Positions 19,918 through 31,223 of a stretch of DNA of 37,354 bases are shown here, piece after piece; the first letter of the stretch is position 1; every line of letters begins with the position of its first letter. The notes beneath the pieces were generated by a model that saw nothing but the letters and a program-made list of their open reading frames with translations, ran no database searches and was not told the DNA's origin. Both the position numbers and the translations under genes were made by a program. The stretch is from Chara braunii (taxonomy: Eukaryota; Streptophyta; Charophyceae; Charales; Characeae): NCBI GenBank assembly GCA_003427395.1, contig BFEA01000183.1:2552819-2590172 (forward strand), read 5' to 3'.

Positions 19918-20990
19918 AACGGGAGCGATGAGAGAAAATAATAAGGAGGATGAAACGGGTGTAGTACGGGAAGCGAAGCAAGAATGCTTATCGGATAGAA
20001 GAGTGTACGATAGTTAAATAAAGAAGTCGTGTAAGCCTCATGAGATAGAATATGCTCGGGCGATCAAGAGGGGAAACCATGTACCATAGTCCAGTAAAGG
20101 GGGATTAAATATGAGTTTTCAGGCAGAAGAATGTGCCATAGTTACAAAAACGAAGGAGGGAGTTGTGAAAACGGTAGACAATCTAATCGGAAACTATGCT
20201 CAGGGCTCGACAGGGGTGAAATATCAATAACGTCAAATAAGGATCAGTAGAGCGACAACTTTTCTCTGTGTGAAGGTTCGACGGGGACGTCGAGAATCGA
20301 GGTGTGGACTGGTTGTTGGGGCACTACCTACTAGTCGAGTACCGTTTCTTTTCTCAAACATATGAGTTCTCGGGTGTTTTTTTTTTTTTTTTAATGTTTT
20401 TTATGTGGGGATGCATATGAATGTTTGATGGTGATCTTGAGTTTCTTGGTCTCCCTACTAACCTTTAGACAAGCGTGAGAGATGACTCAAGCAGTGGTTG
20501 GACATAGACGAATTGTGAGTTGACAACAACACGTGCAAAGCTTGATGGGGCATGGGCTATAATTGAGCCTACCCGTGGTACTGCATGTGCAAAGGGGCGA
20601 GATTCCGGGGGGTAGACGATCGTCGCCGCAAATCCTTGGTTTAGGTATCGTCGAGTTGTGATCAGTCTTGCCTCGAGGAAGGTCGACTTTGATGCGACCA
20701 CACTGATACTGATTGATTTTGGTGCGGTCGTCACGATATGACCAACTTCGAGCCGATTATCAAGGTCAAATGACCGGACCGGTATGTTTCGGATCAACAT
20801 TGTGTCCACGATGTGGTAGGGCCGGTATGGTCAACTTTGTGAAAATCATCGCATTATGAGGGAGGGGGTGCCTCAGATCTGCTTAGTGCGAGGTGGATAT
20901 CGACATTATCACTTCGATATGGTAATCAGTCAAATGGTCATCGTCGCTGTAATCGACTTTAAGACCCCCCGAATGGTGTCGACGACAGCA
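19918..20990. other. No gene recognised; possible 3' end of retroelement 1
   Basis: Purine-rich to about 20320, with a poly-T run at about 20378-20393. The minus ORF 20465-20809 has no motif. An LTR could lie here, but no matching copy upstream of 14997 was recognised. Confidence 0.35.
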
Positions 20991-21003
20991 GCGCGACAAC
21001 GCG

Positions 21004-21120
21004 TCTTTTTCTTCTTCCTCTCTTCTCTATCTTCCTCTTCTTCTTCTTCTTCTTCGTCGTCGTCGTCTCCTTCTTCTTATTTTTTTTCCCTTCTTCTTTT
21101 TCTAATTATTCTTCATTTTT
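21004..21120. repeat. TCT/TCC/CGT trinucleotide-rich tract
   Basis: TTCTTCTTC, CGTCGTCGT and poly-T-rich pyrimidine sequence. The serine-rich ORF 20856-21377 over it is an artefact. Confidence 0.9.
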
Positions 21121-21247
21121 TTACATCACTTGCTTGTCCTCTCTCCTTATCTTTCTTTTTCTCCATAACTAACATACTAAGCAAGAGGAAGGTAGGAAGT
21201 AGCTTCTCCAGTAGAGATTGTCTCCATGTAGCCCTGTTTTTCACTTA

Positions 21248-22175
21248 CACTTCAAAGTATTTCGTCACTTTGCATTTTGAGTTTCCATGCATGAGAGTGA
21301 GTGAAACACACTCTCTCTTCATTTTTTTGTCACTCGTGGTTAACGGCCACCTGAAATTTCAGAATGAAAGATTATGAAGGTGTGTGAAACAACTGAAATG
21401 GCCTGAAGACACTTCAGGTCATTTAAGAAGTTTCGGGTGGTGTAGAGGACAAGTTTTATGTTTGTTTTTTTTTTTTGCCTTTTTTTTTCTTGGTTTAACG
21501 TTGTTGCGTGTCACCTAAAATGACCTGAACTTGAAGTCGCTCAAGCTTCTGAAAGGGGCTTCAGGTAGCCCCACCAAATGGTTGGATGAGGGTACCTGAA
21601 ACCGCTTTTAGAAGCTTCATCCACTTCAGGTCATTTTAGGAATTTCAGGTGGGGACCTGAAACCGCACTAATGACCTAAAGTGGTTGAAGCTTTTGAAAA
21701 GGGTTTCAAGTGCCCCCATCCAAATTCAGAGGTTTCAAGTACCCCCATCCAACCATTTGGATTGGGGGACTTGAAACCTCTTTCAAAAGCTTCAGCCACG
21801 ACAGGTAATTTCAGGAGTTTCAGGTGGGGACCTTAAGTGGCTGAAAGTGACCTGTGAATAGCGTTTGTTGTTAACCATCTCTACTTTTTGTCATCTTCTC
21901 ATGGGTGTAAATCGCCACTCCATTTCTTGCCTTTCTTAATGTTGATGTCATCATATGCTCATTCTTTGTCAATTTTCCTACTTCAAAGTATTTCGTCACT
22001 TTGCATTTTCAGTTTCCATGCATGAAACTCACTCTTCCTTTACTCTTTGGTTATCTTCTTTCTTGGGTGTAAATCGCTACTCCATTTTTTGCCTTTTTTA
22101 ATGTTAATGTCATCATATGCTTATGCTTTGTCCATTTTCTCACTTCAAAGTATTTCGCCACTTTATTTCAACATC
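21248..22175. repeat. Direct repeats with about 162-bp period, interrupted by a hairpin repeat
   Basis: CACTTCAAAGTATTTCG(T/C)CACTTT occurs at 21248, about 21979 and 22141. GGGTGTAAATCGC(C/T)ACTCCATTT occurs at 21903 and 22065, giving a 162-bp period. Between them AATGTT(G/A)ATGTCATCATATGCT is also shared. The long gap between the first and second copies is filled by the hairpin-rich sequence at about 21390-21850, as if it had inserted into the array. Confidence 0.75.
21390..21850. repeat. Hairpin-forming nested repeat, CCACTTCAGG family, element B
   Basis: Two successive inverted repeats are visible. Arm 21681-21725 pairs with 21755-21799 (40 of 45 positions by eye) around a 29-nt loop. Arm about 21516-21580 pairs more loosely with about 21583-21638, the ends being TAAAATGACCTGAA and its complement. 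Motifs CCACTTCAGGTCATTTTA, TTTCAGGTGGGGACCT and CCCCCATCCAA recur. The CCACTTCAGG decamer links it to element A at 15970-16506. Non-coding. Confidence 0.7.
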
Positions 22176-22858
22176 GCTTCGCCCCCACCATGCTCTACTT
22201 GAATGCAGTAAAGGGGAACGAGTGGATAGGAGAGTGTAGTTGCTGTTGGTGTTGCTCCTGATTGTTGTTGTTGATGATGTACCTGATGCTATTGCTGCTG
22301 ATGTCAGGCTAAACTCTTGACTATTGCTGCTGCAGGGAAGCCACCGTCCAAGTCTCGGGGGCAAAAATCGGGCCGAAATACCCAACGGGCCAACACGGCC
22401 TGGGTGCCGAAAAACCAACTCCACCAGAAAAGGGGATATGGGGGATGTGACTGAATAGGCCCCATTTCCTGGGCATATATAGATGGTATGCAAAACTGTC
22501 AGGTCATCAGAGTCCATTTTCCCACAAAAACAGAAAATGAATTTCCCCGACCAGTCAATTCAGAGCCTCGGGCGGTGGCCGAAACAGGCAAGTAGGGGCA
22601 AACGACGACGAAATCAGACCAGATTTCAGAAGGGTCATCAGTAGGGTATACACAAAAGGGCTATGAATTTACTGTTTACATGGCCATCTGACTTCGTTAA
22701 GGCCACCAAACGCAAATATGAGTTTTTCGCAGTCGAAGTTTTTTTTGGAAGTCTGAGTTCTGCAAAGTCTGAGTGTCTGTTACAAGTCTGAATTTCGCAA
22801 TCTGGGTTTTCTCATGTTTCGAACGTTGAGACCACGCAAGTAGGTAGGGACCAGACGC
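22176..22858. other. No confident gene
   Basis: A minus ORF (22140-22517) and a plus phrase KPPSKSRGQKSGRNTQRANTAW (near 22332) show no diagnostic motif. Trinucleotide-like GTTGCTGTTGGTGTTGCT sequence lies at about 22238-22330. Confidence 0.35.
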
Positions 22859-24275
22859 TTAGGATCCACCATAGCAAAGCACCTTCACTTCCTTTTCCAC
22901 CTCGATCTCCTTCACCCATCCACCGTAGCCAAGTACCTTCGCACCTTCTTCCACCTCCACCTCCTTAGCCCATCCATCATAGCCAAGCACCCTCACACGT
23001 TCTTCCATCTCCACCTCTTTCACCCATCCACCATAGCCAAACACCTCCACACCTTCTTCCACCGCCACCTCCTTTACCCATCCACCACAGCCAAACACCT
23101 ATACGCCTTCTTCCACCACCGCCTCCTTCACTCATCCACCATAGGCAAGCACCTTCACAGCTTCTTCCATCTCCACCTCCTTCACCCATCCACCATAGCC
23201 GAGCACCTTCATCACGCTTCATGGCTTCTCCCACCCCCACATCCTTGACCCATCCACCATAACCAGACACCTTCACACCTTCTTCCAGCTCCACCTCCTT
23301 CACTCATCCACCATAGCCAAGCATCTTCACACCTTCCACCTTCACCTCCTTTACCCATCCACCATAGTCAAGCACCTTCACACCTCCTTCCACATCCACC
23401 TCCTTCACCCATCCACCATAGTCGAGCGCCTTCACGCCTTCTTCCACCTCCACCTCCTTCACCCATCCACCATAGCCAAGCACCTTCGCATCTTCTTCCA
23501 CCTCCACCTCCTTCACCCATCCACCATGGCCAAACACCTTCACACCTTCTTCCACCTCCACCTCTTTCGCCCATCCACCATAGCCAAGAACTTTCACACC
23601 TCCTTCCACCTCCACCTCCACCTCCTTCACCCATCCACCATAGTCGAGCACCTTCATGCCTTCTTCCACCTCCACCTCCTTCACCCATCCACCATAGCCA
23701 ACCCCCTTCGCATCTTCTTCCACCTCCATCTCCTTCACCCATCCACCATGGCCAAACACCTTCACACCTTCTTCCACCTCCACCTCCTTCACCCATCCGC
23801 CATAGCCTGGCTTCACACCTCCTTCCACCTCCACCTCCTTCACCCATCCACCATAGTCGAGCACCTTCACACCTTCTTCCACCTCCATTCCCTTCAACCA
23901 TCCACCATAGCCAAGAACCTTCACACCTTCTTCCACCTCCACCTCCTTCACACATCCACCATAGCGAAGTGTTTTCACATCTCCTTCCACCTCCACCTCC
24001 TTCACCCATCCACCATAGCCAAGCACCTTCACACCTCCTTTCACCTCTGCCTCCTTCACCGATCCACGATAGCTAAGCACCTTCACGCCTTCTTCCACCT
24101 CCTCCTCCTTCACCCATCCACGATAACCAAGTACCTTCACACCTTCTTCGACCTCCACCTCCTTCACCCATCCACCATAGCCAAGCACCGTCGCAACTTC
24201 TTCCACCTTCACCTCCTTCACCCATCCACCATAGTCAAGCATCTTCACACCTTCTTCCTCCACAACCTTCACTAA
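22859..24275 (-). repeat. 54-bp minisatellite, about 26 copies, encoding an 18-residue repeat on the minus strand
   Basis: The plus-strand unit is TTCACCCATCCACCATAGCC, then AAGCACCTTCACACC, then TTCTTCCACCTCCACCTCC. The minus strand encodes an 18-residue consensus VKVLGYGGWVKEVEVEEG, repeated with substitutions in an ORF of 322 codons (24272-23304). It continues past one stop and one indel to 22859. The frame runs upstream without an ATG to about 24352. The plus strand is also open for 249 codons (23526-24275), because a unit divisible by three with no stops stays open, so openness is not evidence of a gene. A structural protein with this repeat cannot be excluded, but I treat it as satellite DNA. 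Confidence 0.85.
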
Positions 24276-24377
24276 CCAATGTCGTGGTCCACGACCTATA
24301 GGGCCGCCGATGATTAGAGGAATCGTAGGCAGGACGGTAGGACAAGTAAAAGCCAGGTTGGATTAGGGTTACGGGGA

Positions 24378-24380
<3 letters not shown>

Positions 24381-24417
<37 letters not shown>
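24381..24417. repeat. CT microsatellite
   Basis: An uninterrupted TC run of about 36 bases. Confidence 0.97.
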
Positions 24418-24419
<2 letters not shown>

Positions 24420-26525
24420 ATCGCTAACCTCTCTCATTCTCCTATTTCAAACCCCAATGTCAATCCTTACCCTCTCTCCCCTTCCCTCGTGGCATGCAGC
24501 TAACGCTTCCTCCACTCACTTGTTACATTGTCTGGTTACGAACAATGAAAGAGTTTTGATCTCACTGGGTGGAAAAAGAGGGCAAGGGGAGGGTTGTCGG
24601 TCCCTTGTGCCACCAAAAAGATAAGAAAGAGAAGAGCTTAACGGGATTGATGGTTGACAAAATCCGAGAAGGACTAGAGAGAAGTGTCGAAGTAAAAGAT
24701 AGGTCAGTTGACTCTACTAGAACCCCGACTGCATGACTAAGAGGATGGCTTGAAAGAGGAAAGGAAGTGAGATGAGAATGAATCTGAGGATATGGAGATT
24801 AGGCATGTGGGAGAGACTATGTGTTGACCCCAAATGAGGGTTGTATCCGTTTGCTTTGTATTGGGTGTGCATGTAAGTAACCTTGAGAGACGCCTTGAGT
24901 TGGACTGCGCCCGGATAGGCCGGGAGGCAAAGGGCAAGTGGGAAAGAAGGTGAAGCAGGTTGTGAACGTAAGCCTTTGCCTGTGAATGAGCTCCTTTGTG
25001 CATGCGACTCCGATTGTGAAAGGAAAAATATGGCCGGAATAGCTGAGGTTTGCAAAGGTGTCGGACGGTCGAGACGACCGCTAAGTCTTATAGGAATGCG
25101 GGTGGGAGCCCTGAAAAGACTAAGGGGCGCAACAAAACATGATGCATGAATTGTGGAACGAAGAAAGTTAGTGCGTAGGCCGACAAAGAGGACCGGAGGG
25201 ACTCCCGCCCTACCTCGATGAAGTTGTAGGAGCATTGCGTTAGTGAATGGATTTGTGGTCCAAGTAAGATGCTTGACCTGCGCATAAGAGAAGAAAAACC
25301 TTTCAAAGAACTCCATAGACTGGCTATGTAGTGGAAGAAGCAATTGAAAGAGAACACAACAGAGTATCGTGGAATGGACACTTGCGAGTGAACAACAAAA
25401 CTGTCTCCACGAGCGAGAAAGTTGAGCTACATCCCGAATGTCAAAGCTCTCTCGCTTAATGGCCCACCCCCATCCATCTCAAAGCAGTAGGTGGGGGTGA
25501 CCTTGTGACAAATGGCTCTGCGCCCTGAGCATGATTGTGGGCGAAGTGGAGCCAACTGGGACCCACAGAAGGGTCGACTCAGGCTCGAAAGTCTAACAGG
25601 GTGAGGCCCTACAAACAATGGTGGAGATGTCAGGTAGGAGATTAAACTGACCCTTACCATTCCAGAGGGGGCGCCCGACGCATGGCCGTGTACATAACCG
25701 AAGAAAAGGAATATGGACTTGAGTTTGTTTTTTCCCTTGAGAGAAACAGATTTAAGTGTGGCTAGGCGCATGGTATGGTCAGGCCTGGAGGAATAACATG
25801 CATGTTTGCACTCATAATCAGCTCACTTTGTTTTGGGGAGTGACTCTAACCCCCTTACTTATAGCATTCAATTTGGTGTTTGTCAATTCTGGGGAGGCAT
25901 GTGGCACTCGCAGCTTGACCCTTCGTCTTCGTTTGAAAGGGTTCCGGTTTCCTGGCAAGCGGTTGGTGCACCGGCTTCGGCCGGAGTCCAATAAAAAATC
26001 CCACGGCTGAGTAATCCGGCCGAATGGGTGTGTTCCTATATGCTTCTTCTGGGCCCAGTGGGCCCTTGCACTGAACACTTTGAATTGCTTGAAGGAACTA
26101 ACATCAACACAACGGTCTTCAAGAAGAAGTTCAACAATCCTACCCTATGAAACGATAGACAAAGGAAGAGAATGAAAATGAACGGAGTTGCTAGACTCCA
26201 AGGAAAACTAGCTCACCCTTGAAGATGTTCACTAGAAGGAACCAACCACTATGTATAGAAAATAAGGGGAGTGGTACACACTGTCCTAAGAGAGAATGTG
26301 AGGCATGGGTAGGATGCGTTGGGATCACCAAGGGAAAGACACTTCTTTTATGTGTGTCCCACTTGGGATTTGTGATTGCTTGAGTGAAAAACTGGTCGTC
26401 CTGACTGCGGAAAGGAGGGAAGGAAGTCTGAGTCGGCTGGGGCGGGTTGAGAAACGTCGTTTCGCATAGGTAGCCTTTTGTTTCATGTGCGGCAGGGTGG
26501 TCCACCGAGTTGTTGGCCAGGAGTC
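24418..26525. other. No gene recognised
   Basis: Several minus ORFs (24717-25343, 25088-25381, 25427-25771, 26191-26505, 26325-26651) lack motifs and overlap each other. The composition resembles LTR or leader sequence of the neighbouring retroelement, but I could not show it. Confidence 0.35.
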
Positions 26526-27847
26526 AGTCTCGCTGGGTTGATTAGTAGCATTATCGACAGGGCAGGCTAAGCATGGCTCGGTACCTTGCTCGGCGGGGTA
26601 CGAAACGTCTCCTCGGACGAGGCCGCTGTTGTCATTAGACGGAGGAAACACAATTGCATGTGGGGCAGGGAGGATGCTTTGGGGGCATCTTGTAGCTTCT
26701 CAAAATACGACATGGAAAAAGCAAACCCCTAACGGACCAAAAGATGTGAATGCTTGGACGACTAACCTTTACTCCTACCGATGGTATGCGGTGTGATTCC
26801 CGGTATCGACAGGGGTGTACAAGGGCGGCAAGAATGGATGGGGTACTCTAGGCAAACGGAAAGGGGTAATCCCCTTTGCCGAAGTTGAGGTACCTCGCTC
26901 GCAACGGTTGAGCTGCGCTTGAGGTATGAGATAAAACTCTGCGGAAAGTAACACACAGACCATACTGAGGAAAACGTTGGTAAGGAGATTACCGATTTGT
27001 ATGTGAGATTGCCTGAATTTTACCTTTTGTAATCCTCCTCTATAAAGTTTGGTTGAGATACTAGTTGTTGGGAAGGGTCATGATTCTAGTCTATTCTCAC
27101 ACCCTGCCTAAGTCCACACGAGTGAGTGAAGATCGTGAGGGAGGAGATAGAGGTCTGCTTTGAATAGAACCAAGAAAATGAATATGAGTCTCGCCGGGTT
27201 GATTAGTAGCATTATGGACAGGGCAGGCTAAGCATGGCTCGGTACCTTGCTCAGCGGGGTGCGAAACGTCTCCTCGGACGAGGCCGCTGTTGTCATTAGA
27301 CGGAGGAAACACAATTGCATGTGGGGCAGGGAGGATGCTTGTGGGGCATCTTGTAGCTTCTCAAAATACGACATGGAAAAAACAAACCCCTAATGGATCA
27401 AAAGATGTGAATGCTTGGACGACTAACCTTTACTCCTACCGATGGTATTCGGGGTGATTCCCAGTATCGACAGGGGTGTACAAGGGCGGCAAGAATGGAT
27501 GGGGTACTCTAGGCAAACGGAAAGGGGTAATACCCTTTGCCGAAGTTGAGGTACCTCGCTCACAACGGTTGAGCTGCGCTTGAGGTATGAGATAAAACTC
27601 TGCGGAAAGTAACACAGAGACCATACTGAGGAAAAACGTCGGTAAGGAGATGACCGACCTGTATGTGAGATTGCCTGCATTTTACCTTTTGTAATCCTCC
27701 TCTATAAAGTTTGGTTGAGATACGAGTTGTTAGGAAGGGCCATGATTCTAGTCTATTCTCACACCCTGCCTAAGTCCGCACGAGTGAGTGAAGATCGTGA
27801 GGGAGGAGATAGAGGTCTGCTTTGAATGGAACCAAGAAAATGAATAT
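26526..27847. repeat. 661-bp tandem duplication with a TATA-like box in each copy
   Basis: Copy 1 (26526-27186) and copy 2 (27187-27847) both begin AGTCTCGC(T/C)GGGTTGATTAG and end AACCAAGAAAATGAATATG. By eye they differ at a few percent of positions plus rare single-base indels, so the duplication is fairly recent. Each contains CCTCTATAAAGTTTGG (TATAAAG at 27041-27047 and 27703-27709). The paired minus ORFs (26762-26956 and 27423-27680; 26325-26651 and 27097-27312) exist only because the sequence is duplicated. Upstream position and TATA box would fit LTR or leader sequence of retroelement 2; this is inference. Confidence 0.9.
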
Positions 27848-28060
27848 GAGTGAAGGGGACCGATCAAGGGTATCCAAGGAGCGAAGCTTGAGAATGGGGA
27901 AGGTAGACTATGCCAGACCTTGATGAGCGGTCTCAAATACTGTTCATCCAGGGTGTAGGCCGACCGAACATAAGGACCAAGGTTGGTGCTCGGTTGTGAA
28001 AAACAAGGATCGGGTGCTGGAACCAAGATAGCGTGGTGGCTATAGTCTCCAATTTATTGA

Positions 28061-28585
28061 AGCGGACTAGAAACGTCAGTAAATGTAAAGGACGGGGTAT
28101 CCGTCGTCTTGCCTGAAGAGGGAACCTGGACGGATCTCGAGCCAGCCTATCAGACCGTGATGTTAGACGAAGGGGTTGCCTTCCTTTGGATAGAGACCTT
28201 ATGGATGAAGGTCAGCTTCACGCGGTTAACACCAAGCCTGACTGCTTTGAAATTTCGGGGGACAATGGAAGCCTAGAGGTGGATCTATCTATCCCAGGAC
28301 AGGGAGAACGCGATGATTGTGGACTTGGCATTAGGGATAGTCCCGTACAAATTGTTTAGGCGGGCGGAACATGGGGTATTATAGGCGGCGTGTCTGTGGG
28401 CGAAAATGGAAATGAACGAGATAGACGTGCGGGTTGAACTCGGGGATAGAGGGAATGTGAGGCGACCACTTAGAACGATGAGGTGTGTGCTGCCTCCATT
28501 CCTGGTAGACGCTGTCTTCCGAACCCGGAACAGACTTAGTGCAGATATGCTAGTCCGTGACAAACCTCGGGTTGTACCAATATGA
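28061..28585 (+). pseudogene. Unidentified coding remnant, 5' part of retroelement 2
   Basis: One frame stays coherent over 174 codons with only two in-frame stops before the TGA at 28583-28585. It includes DLEPAYQTVMLDEGVAFLW, RWIYLSQDRENAMIVDLALG and RPLRTMRCVLPPFLVDAVF, with ordinary globular composition. I recognise no domain. Strand and position ahead of the gag block suggest it belongs to the element's first ORF. From 28586 to about 28911 further fragments follow in other frames (for example LNREVYRRGVEWVIDFVQ near 28828-28890). Confidence 0.45.
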
Positions 28586-29339
28586 CAGGCAAAACTTCTT
28601 CCAACTATCGGTCGAGATGAGAACCTTCGAAGGGAATTGGGTGAGGGAATTAGTTGAGATACTGAATTGCCTCAGCACAAATGACGTATATGTTCCAAGC
28701 CCTATGCATTGGAAGAAAATGTAGTAATAGGAGAAACATTTCTGGACGGGCTAAGCGAGCTATTTTACAAAGTGGGGAACGACCTAACAGACGAGGAGGA
28801 GGACGACAAGATAAAGGACTGAGATTTCTAAATAGGGAAGTTTACCGACGTGGGGTGGAATGGGTGATCGACTTTGTGCAAGTAACAAAATGGCCAGAGA
28901 ACAACGTCTGAATGCTCACATGTTTAAATGATGACGACCAAGGTCGCTCAAAGTGGGGTTAGAAATGACATTGGCAACAAGAAATGAATGGGGGGGAACT
29001 ATTTGTGACTGAGTAGGCATGGAGATCATGTCGGAACTCTCGTGCCTGTGGGTCGAAAGGATGTGGAACCCAATAAGAGAAAAAGAGGGATGAGACGAGA
29101 TGACAGAGGGGAATGTAGAGTCCCTCAGGACGATCTACCTGTCTCAAAAGGGTTGGCATATGTTTTGCGTAACATTAACATCCGGACAGGATCCGATATG
29201 GATATTAGGAGAGGTTGAGCAATGGACCCGCAACAAGGCGGAGGAGTCTATCAACGAAGGATGAGATGGGATAGCGACCGGGTTGTAATGGGAGGATGGG
29301 AGGTGCACAGGTTGTTGTGTTAGTTAGCCCAGGTCCAGG

Positions 29340-29635
29340 TACCATACTTTGTGGCAGACTGGTTCGGAGGATACGAACATATTTGCAAGGTAGCGGGGTT
29401 CCTAGACGAGAAAAACCTGAAATTTTCGTTGCTAATCGATGAGTTATACAAGATCTCGTTGGACGAGGGGCCTTTCTACGGTGATAGAGCTAAGGAGGTC
29501 ATGGACATTTTCAAAGTTGTCAGGGACGACCGAACCGAGGTGGACGATGAAACGAAGGATGTTATAGCTCGTCGTGAGGTGGCAACAACCCCCTCGTATG
29601 TAGGCGACGTGTTCCTGTTGTTCGAAGTTCTGTAG
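29340..29635 (+). pseudogene. Unidentified coding remnant of retroelement 2 (acidic ORF)
   Basis: An open frame of about 98 codons with PYFVADWFGGYEHICKVAGF and a D/E-rich tail, ending TPSYVGDVFLLFEVL. No domain recognised. It lies between other plus-strand remnants, so it is probably part of the same broken ORF. Confidence 0.4.
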
Positions 29636-29959
29636 TTTTGATCAAAAATAAATCTGTGCTCTAGCGAGTAGGGCGGTGATGGGGAACAAGTAGAGGATCG
29701 GAGTATGTATGAGGTAGGGGCAAGGCAAAAGATGAGTGTCCAATAGAAGGAAGATTGTTGTGAAAAATAAGACGACTAAGACAAAGGTGTACAAATTATG
29801 TGGATACAATTGTTGACCGCAGACGGTGAAAACAAGAAGGCGCTTTGCAATGGCCCGAAGACGGACGCTCTAAGAGGATAGACCACTCGGGATCCTGACG
29901 CCTCACGAAACGGATGGCAGGACGGAGATAAGCATGCAAGAAGCGGAGTATGCAACCCG

Positions 29960-31215
29960 GTAATAGACTGCGTAGAAATAAAAGTTGCAAAAAATACGGT
30001 ATATCTGATACTAGGGCTAGAATGGTGTGCTAGGGGAGAATTCAGGGGCGTAAACCTGGATGTTCCAGGACGTGTCCACACCAAAAGATCGTTGTACCTG
30101 TTAGAAGAGGGATGGCACACCTTTGGGATCACGTTGGCATCCAGGGATGATCCTCTGTACATGTTTGAAGAGGCTTGGCATAACATGGCGAGAAGGATTC
30201 AAGTTTGTGGACCCCGAGCGCGATGACATGACGACCGAAGTAAGAACCGTCATGGCAAGAACCTATCACCCTGCCAAATGAAAACATACGAATGAGATTG
30301 CCACCTTTCCTGCTGCGGTGAATGGGTGGCGTGGAACGCGTCACACATACAGTAACGACATTATCCAGTTTGAACTTTGAGGAAGACTTGTTGTATCGAG
30401 AGTATTACTGGACCTTCTTAGAGATGGGGTCATTCCAGGAAGAGCTGAGTATGAAGTATTGCACATACTGCACACAACTGTAACAACAAGACCAAGGATC
30501 CCGTGAATCAGTGACAAGGGCATGTGGGGGGTCATTAGGTGAGAAGTAATAGACGACGTGTATTGGCTATTCGAGCTACTGGAGGAAGAGGTAATCATAT
30601 AGTGAGAAAAAAAACAAGGACGATGGTAATAGCATGATAGAAAGAATGAAGAGACAAAAGGATAGGGAGATAGCAAGCAGACCTTTGGAGCATAAAGAAA
30701 GCCGGGATATATTAACTTTCCTTTGTAGACCGTGCATGACCTCGCCGATCGGCAATAGCAATAAGGCGCGTCCGAACGTCGTGACAACCCACTCACCCTC
30801 GCCTACTTATGGAGAAGAGTAGTGGGTGGGAAGCAACGTTCCCCACGAGCTACGAAGTTTGAGGCATCGATGTGGAATGGCGGGTTGTGACCTTGGGGAG
30901 AAACAACGCTTTCATAATGGTGAAATGTTTGTGGAGCGGCATGAGGTTCAATGGAGGGGGAAGACCTGTATACCGACCTGAGGGTGACTTGAACTTTGTA
31001 CCTGCCTGAGATCGGGTAGCACTTGCTAGGGATCAAGATGGTCCAGGGGCACGGGCTATTGCCAATTTTTCAACGGGCAGCTCAGTTATTGGCATGGATA
31101 GGCCAAGAAATTCGGGGGAGGAGAAACGTGGGGTTGCGGACTCGGGTGGAAGTCGGGGAATGGCGGGGGTTTAGGGCCCTGACAACTCGGTTATGATGTC
31201 AAGTATCACGGTTCA
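29960..31215 (+). pseudogene. Scattered coding remnants of retroelement 2
   Basis: Protein-like stretches alternate between frames: VYLILGLEWCARGEFRGVNL and DDPLYMFEEAWHNMARRI (about 29980-30228), FVDPERDDMTTEVRTVMART (about 30217-30276), VSRVLLDLLRDGVIPGRAEY (about 30390-30450) and GIDVEWRVVTLGRNNAFIMV (about 30860-30925). Near 31176-31208 the text LGYDVKYHG resembles the NDVSIVHGPFWG that starts the minus-strand gag block at about 36180, which hints that they were once joined. Stops are frequent. No domain was identified. Confidence 0.35.
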
Positions 31216-31223
31216 TGACAGAC

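Noticed and set aside
20856-21377. 173-codon ORF with poly-serine
   Set aside because: Made by the TCT repeat; no domain on either side.
23526-24275. 249-codon plus-strand ORF (H/L/F-rich repeats)
   Set aside because: Antisense of the 54-bp minisatellite; it is open only because the unit is a multiple of three without stops.
26325-27680. Two pairs of near-identical minus-strand ORFs, as if paralogous genes
   Set aside because: They arise from the 661-bp tandem duplication; no motif and no independent support.
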